A stretch of 17,024 bases of DNA from NCBI GenBank assembly GCA_018065375.1, contig JAGHTJ010000026.1:1-17024 (forward strand). The letters run 5' to 3'. Under the pieces are notes generated by a model. It was given only the letters and a program-made list of their open reading frames with translations, searched no databases and was not told the origin of the DNA. Position 1 is the stretch's first letter. The number at the start of each line of letters is the position of its first letter. This document shows, piece after piece, positions 14,559 to 17,024 of this stretch. Position numbers and translations under genes: made by a program. The stretch is from Candidatus Equinaster intestinalis (GTDB lineage: Bacteria; Bacillota_A; Clostridia; Oscillospirales; Acutalibacteraceae).

Positions 14559-15605
14559 ATGAAAAAGCGAACTTTATATTTAGATATTTTACGAATTTGC
14601 GCCATTATAATGGTGCTGTTTAATCATCGCGGATGCTATGATTTCTGTTTGCAGAAACCGATTGGTAGTTTTTCCTTTATTTTCAGCGCGGTTTTATCTG
14701 TTTTATGCAAATGCGGCTCTCCGTTGTTTTTTATGATATCGGGCATTTTACTTTTAGGCAAAGATGAAAGTTTTTTAACAATTCTTCGCAAACGGGTTTT
14801 GCGCATTTTTATTGTTATGCTTATCGCATCGCTTTGGATAGCAAAAGACAATTTGACCCTTTCAAACTATCTTAAAACCCTACTCGGCGGTTGCAACTGG
14901 TATTTGTACGCCTACATAGGTTATCTTATAATGCTACCGTTTTTGCGCTCTATGATACGAAATTGGCAGGCAAAAGAGTGGCAACTTTTTATAATGCTTT
15001 TTATCGGTTGCTATACCTTATCCGGTCTGCTTACTTTCTTCCAAGTTCAGCAATCTTTTTTATCAAAACTTCCACTGCTCACTTCCGGTTGGGCGAGCAG
15101 TTGTTGGCACATTGTCTTCCCATTATTGGGATATTATCTTGCAAACGCCGACAAATGGAACACAAAAACCTCCGATTCCAAAAAACGTTTGATTATATGG
15201 TCTTGCGGTGCTGTATTTTCGGTGGGAATATCAGCCTTACTTATTGCACTTGATATTCGTTTTCATTCCGGCAAAAACCTCGAAATGCTCCGGCAATATT
15301 TCATTGCAGTTCCCTGCGGTTGTCTGCTCTTGATTGCAAAAGGTGCAGATGAAAAGTATTCATTAAAAACTCCCGAACCTATAAAAAGAATTATAAGCGA
15401 ATGTTCGCAGGCAACATTCGGTGTTTATCTTATTGAAGTTTGCACAAAATCGAGCAAATGGCTCTTTACCAATCTCGCAGATCCGACAAAAGCGGTTGTG
15501 GGTGTTTACGGTTCGTTCATTCTTGCAGTAATAATTGAATTTATCATATATACTGCCGTTATTATTCCAATAAGGCGAATCCCGGGAATCAAAAAGTTAC
15601 TCTAA
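14559..15605 (+). CDS. Acyltransferase family 3 membrane protein
   Basis: This 348-residue multi-pass protein of the OafA/WecH kind (acyltransferase 3) carries acyl, usually acetyl, groups to sugars or other cell-surface molecules. The N-terminal signature YLDILRICAIIMVLFNH includes Arg11 and His23, the conserved residues of the first membrane helix. About ten hydrophobic helices follow, with a conserved NWYLYAYIGYLI segment in the middle. The acceptor is unknown; no polysaccharide cluster lies nearby. The second of two close in-frame ATGs (14559) is preferred because GAGGG abuts the first (14553). Its own promoter lies just upstream and dgt follows 15 nt after the stop, so they probably form an operon without obvious functional connection. 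It could have been inserted beside the tRNA genes, but no duplication supports that. Confidence 0.88.
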   Translation: MKKRTLYLDILRICAIIMVLFNHRGCYDFCLQKPIGSFSFIFSAVLSVLCKCGSPLFFMISGILLLGKDESFLTILRKRVLRIFIVMLIASLWIAKDNLTLSNYLKTLLGGCNWYLYAYIGYLIMLPFLRSMIRNWQAKEWQLFIMLFIGCYTLSGLLTFFQVQQSFLSKLPLLTSGWASSCWHIVFPLLGYYLANADKWNTKTSDSKKRLIIWSCGAVFSVGISALLIALDIRFHSGKNLEMLRQYFIAVPCGCLLLIAKGADEKYSLKTPEPIKRIISECSQATFGVYLIEVCTKSSKWLFTNLADPTKAVVGVYGSFILAVIIEFIIYTAVIIPIRRIPGIKKLL

Positions 15606-15620
15606 AAACGAGGTGATTTG

Positions 15621-16805
15621 ATGCCGCATTATGAAACTTTAAGTCCTGAAATTGCCGAGCAGGTAGCGAAGCACCGAAAGAGCGAGTTTGCTTTTGACGA
15701 CAAAAACGTTCTTCGCCGCAACCCGAGCCGTGACACAGCTACTGCCATACGCCCGCCCTTCATTCGGGACACCGATAAAATTTTAAACTGTCCGTTTTAC
15801 AACCGCTATGCCGACAAAACGCAGGTTTTTTCCTTCTACAAAAACGATGATATTTCAAGGAGAGGTCTTCACGTTCAGCTCGTTTCCCGCACGGCGAGAA
15901 CTCTCGGAGCGGCTTTAGGCTTAAACCTTGAGCTAATCGAGGCAATCGCCCTGGGGCACGACATCGGTCACACCCCATTTGGTCACGCGGGCGAAAAGTT
16001 TTTAGATGAAATTTATGCCGAACACACCGGCCGCCATTTTGCACACAACATTCATTCTGTAAGGGTACTTGATTCAGTTTTCCCTTACAACATCACCCTG
16101 CAAACACTTTGCGGCATCGCGTCTCACGATGGCGAATTGGAGCTTTCGGAGTACCGTCCCGCAGAGCTTAAAAGCTTCGGGGAATTTGACACTCTTATTG
16201 AAAAATGTTATCTCGACAAGGCGAACATTAAAAAACTTGTTCCGAACACCCTGGAGGGTTGTGTAGTTCGTATTTCGGATATAATTGCTTATCTCGGAAA
16301 GGACCGCCAGGATGCCGAGCGGGCACGTCTTTGTGAACCAAACGATTTTGAGAGCGGCACAATCGGTGCTATTAACGCCGAGATAATCAACAATTTAATG
16401 GTGAATATCATTGAAAACAGCTTCGGCAAGCCGTATATCAAAATGGACTCTGAACATTTTGCGGCTCTGCAAAAAGCGAAGGCGGATAATTACGCTTTGA
16501 TTTATCAGAACGAAGCGGTTGAGAAAACTCTTAAAAACACCGTCCGCCCCATGATGCACGAGCTTTTCGAAAAGCTACTTAATGACCTGATTTCGGGCAA
16601 TAAAAGTTCTCCGATTTTCACGCATCACATCGCTTATGTTAATTGGTCTCATTACGAACGAGAAACCCCCTATGAAGCCACCGAGCCAAACCAAATCGTT
16701 ACCGATTACATAGCAAGTATGACCGATGATTACTTTATAGACCTGTATTCTCATCTTTTCCCGAAAAGCGGCTATGAAATAAAATACAAAGGATATTTTG
16801 ATTAA
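15621..16805 (+). CDS. dgt: dGTP triphosphohydrolase-like HD protein
   Basis: This protein should hydrolyse deoxynucleoside triphosphates, classically dGTP, to the nucleoside and triphosphate, trimming the dNTP pool. The 394-residue length fits the shorter Firmicute dGTPase-like proteins. The HD metal site is intact: His84 in RGLHVQLVSRTART, His113-Asp114 in ALGHDIGHTPFGHAGE, and Asp220 in VRISDIIAYLGKD. Other family blocks are ASHDGE near 168-172 and the early RNPSRDTA...RPPFIRDTDKI. The ATG at 15621 is used, with GAGGTGA (15610-15616) upstream; a TTG directly before it is too close. Relatives are often followed by dnaG and rpoD, but here a terminator and a lipoprotein gene follow. Substrate preference is unproven. 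Confidence 0.93.
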   Translation: MPHYETLSPEIAEQVAKHRKSEFAFDDKNVLRRNPSRDTATAIRPPFIRDTDKILNCPFYNRYADKTQVFSFYKNDDISRRGLHVQLVSRTARTLGAALGLNLELIEAIALGHDIGHTPFGHAGEKFLDEIYAEHTGRHFAHNIHSVRVLDSVFPYNITLQTLCGIASHDGELELSEYRPAELKSFGEFDTLIEKCYLDKANIKKLVPNTLEGCVVRISDIIAYLGKDRQDAERARLCEPNDFESGTIGAINAEIINNLMVNIIENSFGKPYIKMDSEHFAALQKAKADNYALIYQNEAVEKTLKNTVRPMMHELFEKLLNDLISGNKSSPIFTHHIAYVNWSHYERETPYEATEPNQIVTDYIASMTDDYFIDLYSHLFPKSGYEIKYKGYFD

Positions 16806-16806
16806 C

Positions 16807-16845
16807 AAAATGGGTATTCGTAATTTGCGAATACCCATTTTCTCA
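16807..16845 (+). terminator. Terminator after dgt
   Basis: A perfect 14-bp stem (16807-16820 with 16828-16841) with a 7-base loop, two bases after the dgt stop. The A4 and T4 ends make it potentially bidirectional. Confidence 0.88.
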
Positions 16846-16863
16846 TATTTCTTTACAAATTTC

Positions 16864-16892
16864 TTGCCTAAACAAACAAAATATGGTATTAT
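16864..16892 (+). promoter_or_regulatory. Probable promoter of the terminal lipoprotein gene
   Basis: TTGCCT (16864-16869) and TATTAT (16887-16892, with a TGG extension) are separated by 17 bp. An overlapping TATAAT at 16892-16897 is an alternative. The predicted leader is about 55 nt and shows no strong hairpin. Confidence 0.55.
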
Positions 16893-16941
16893 ATAATGTA
16901 ATTGATTGCATATTATTAGTTTTAGATTTTTTGGCGTATGT

Positions 16942-16946
16942 GGAGG
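16942..16946 (+). promoter_or_regulatory. Ribosome binding site pointing to an ATT start
   Basis: GGAGG at 16942-16946 is 7 nt before the ATT at 16954. No ATG, GTG or TTG of the lipoprotein frame lies at a usable distance. Confidence 0.6.
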
Positions 16947-16953
16947 AATTAGT

Positions 16954-17024
16954 ATTAAACGTTCACTAATTTGTATTTTTATTATACTTTTACTATGCGG
17001 TTGCACATTTAATAATAGCTCAAT
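16954..17024 (+). CDS. Lipoprotein N-terminus, partial, apparent ATT start
   Basis: The frame runs off the window after about 23 codons. It shows a lipoprotein signal peptide: basic Lys2-Arg3, a hydrophobic core LICIFIILLL, and a lipobox L-C-G-C with the lipidated cysteine near residue 17, followed by the polar TFNNSS. GGAGG lies 7 nt before an ATT codon. Upstream in the same frame the nearest conventional start is a TTG at 16906 without a ribosome binding site. Initiation at ATT is rare but known (infC). The mature protein is outside the window, so its function cannot be told. Confidence 0.6.
   Translation, partial: MKRSLICIFIILLLCGCTFNNSS

Noticed and set aside
14248..14620. tRNA genes as an integration site with the acyltransferase as cargo
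   Set aside because: No integrase, no direct repeat of a tRNA 3' end, and no other mobile genes were found downstream within the window.
16575..17006. 143-codon minus-strand frame over the 3' end of dgt and beyond
   Set aside because: It spans conserved dgt sequence, the terminator hairpin and the lipoprotein start, which cannot all be explained by a minus-strand gene.

Overview
The window looks like a chromosomal segment of a moderately low-GC, endospore-lineage Firmicute, most likely an uncultured gut member of the Clostridia (Oscillospirales/Ruminococcaceae-like). This rests on strong GGAGG-type ribosome binding sites, frequent TTG/GTG starts, TTGACA/TATAAT promoters, tRNAs with encoded CCA, and Clostridia-typical genes (DUF4364, a BofC C-terminal-like protein, an uncharacterised COG2509 flavoprotein). 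Species assignment is inference. No mobile element, CRISPR array or phage module is visible, and all complete genes look intact.

Layout. Positions 1-75 hold the terminator of an off-window gene. Positions 185-4526 (+) are a two-gene alpha-glucan cassette: glycogen/maltodextrin phosphorylase followed 4 nt later by a cytoplasmic GH13 glycosidase. It ends at a bidirectional terminator shared with the convergent, singly transcribed gap (GAPDH, -). Positions 5766-9811 (-) are a tight three-gene operon with overlapping or touching ends: a CNNM/CorC-type membrane transporter, an HI0933/BaiN-family flavoprotein and a COG2509 FAD protein. Its roughly 147-nt leader has a near-consensus promoter, a short leader ORF and a strong intrinsic terminator before the first gene. 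This is a transcription attenuator or riboswitch and is the most interesting element seen. Divergent from it is pgsA (+), which meets a class A penicillin-binding protein (-) at a 19-bp bidirectional terminator. Positions 13235-14150 (+) carry a small membrane-anchored BofC-C-like protein and a DUF4364 winged-helix protein. Then come tRNA-CAU and tRNA-Trp with their own promoter and terminator, an acyltransferase-3 membrane protein, a dGTPase-like HD hydrolase with a terminator, and the first codons of a lipoprotein that seems to start at ATT.

Function. The genes are mostly housekeeping: storage-glucan breakdown feeding glycolysis (phosphorylase, GH13, GAPDH), envelope construction (PgsA, PBP, acyltransferase), nucleotide-pool control (Dgt), translation (tRNAs) and ion/redox physiology (the CNNM-flavoprotein operon). 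Several starts were moved from the longest open frame to the codon that a Shine-Dalgarno sequence actually serves; reasons are given per gene.
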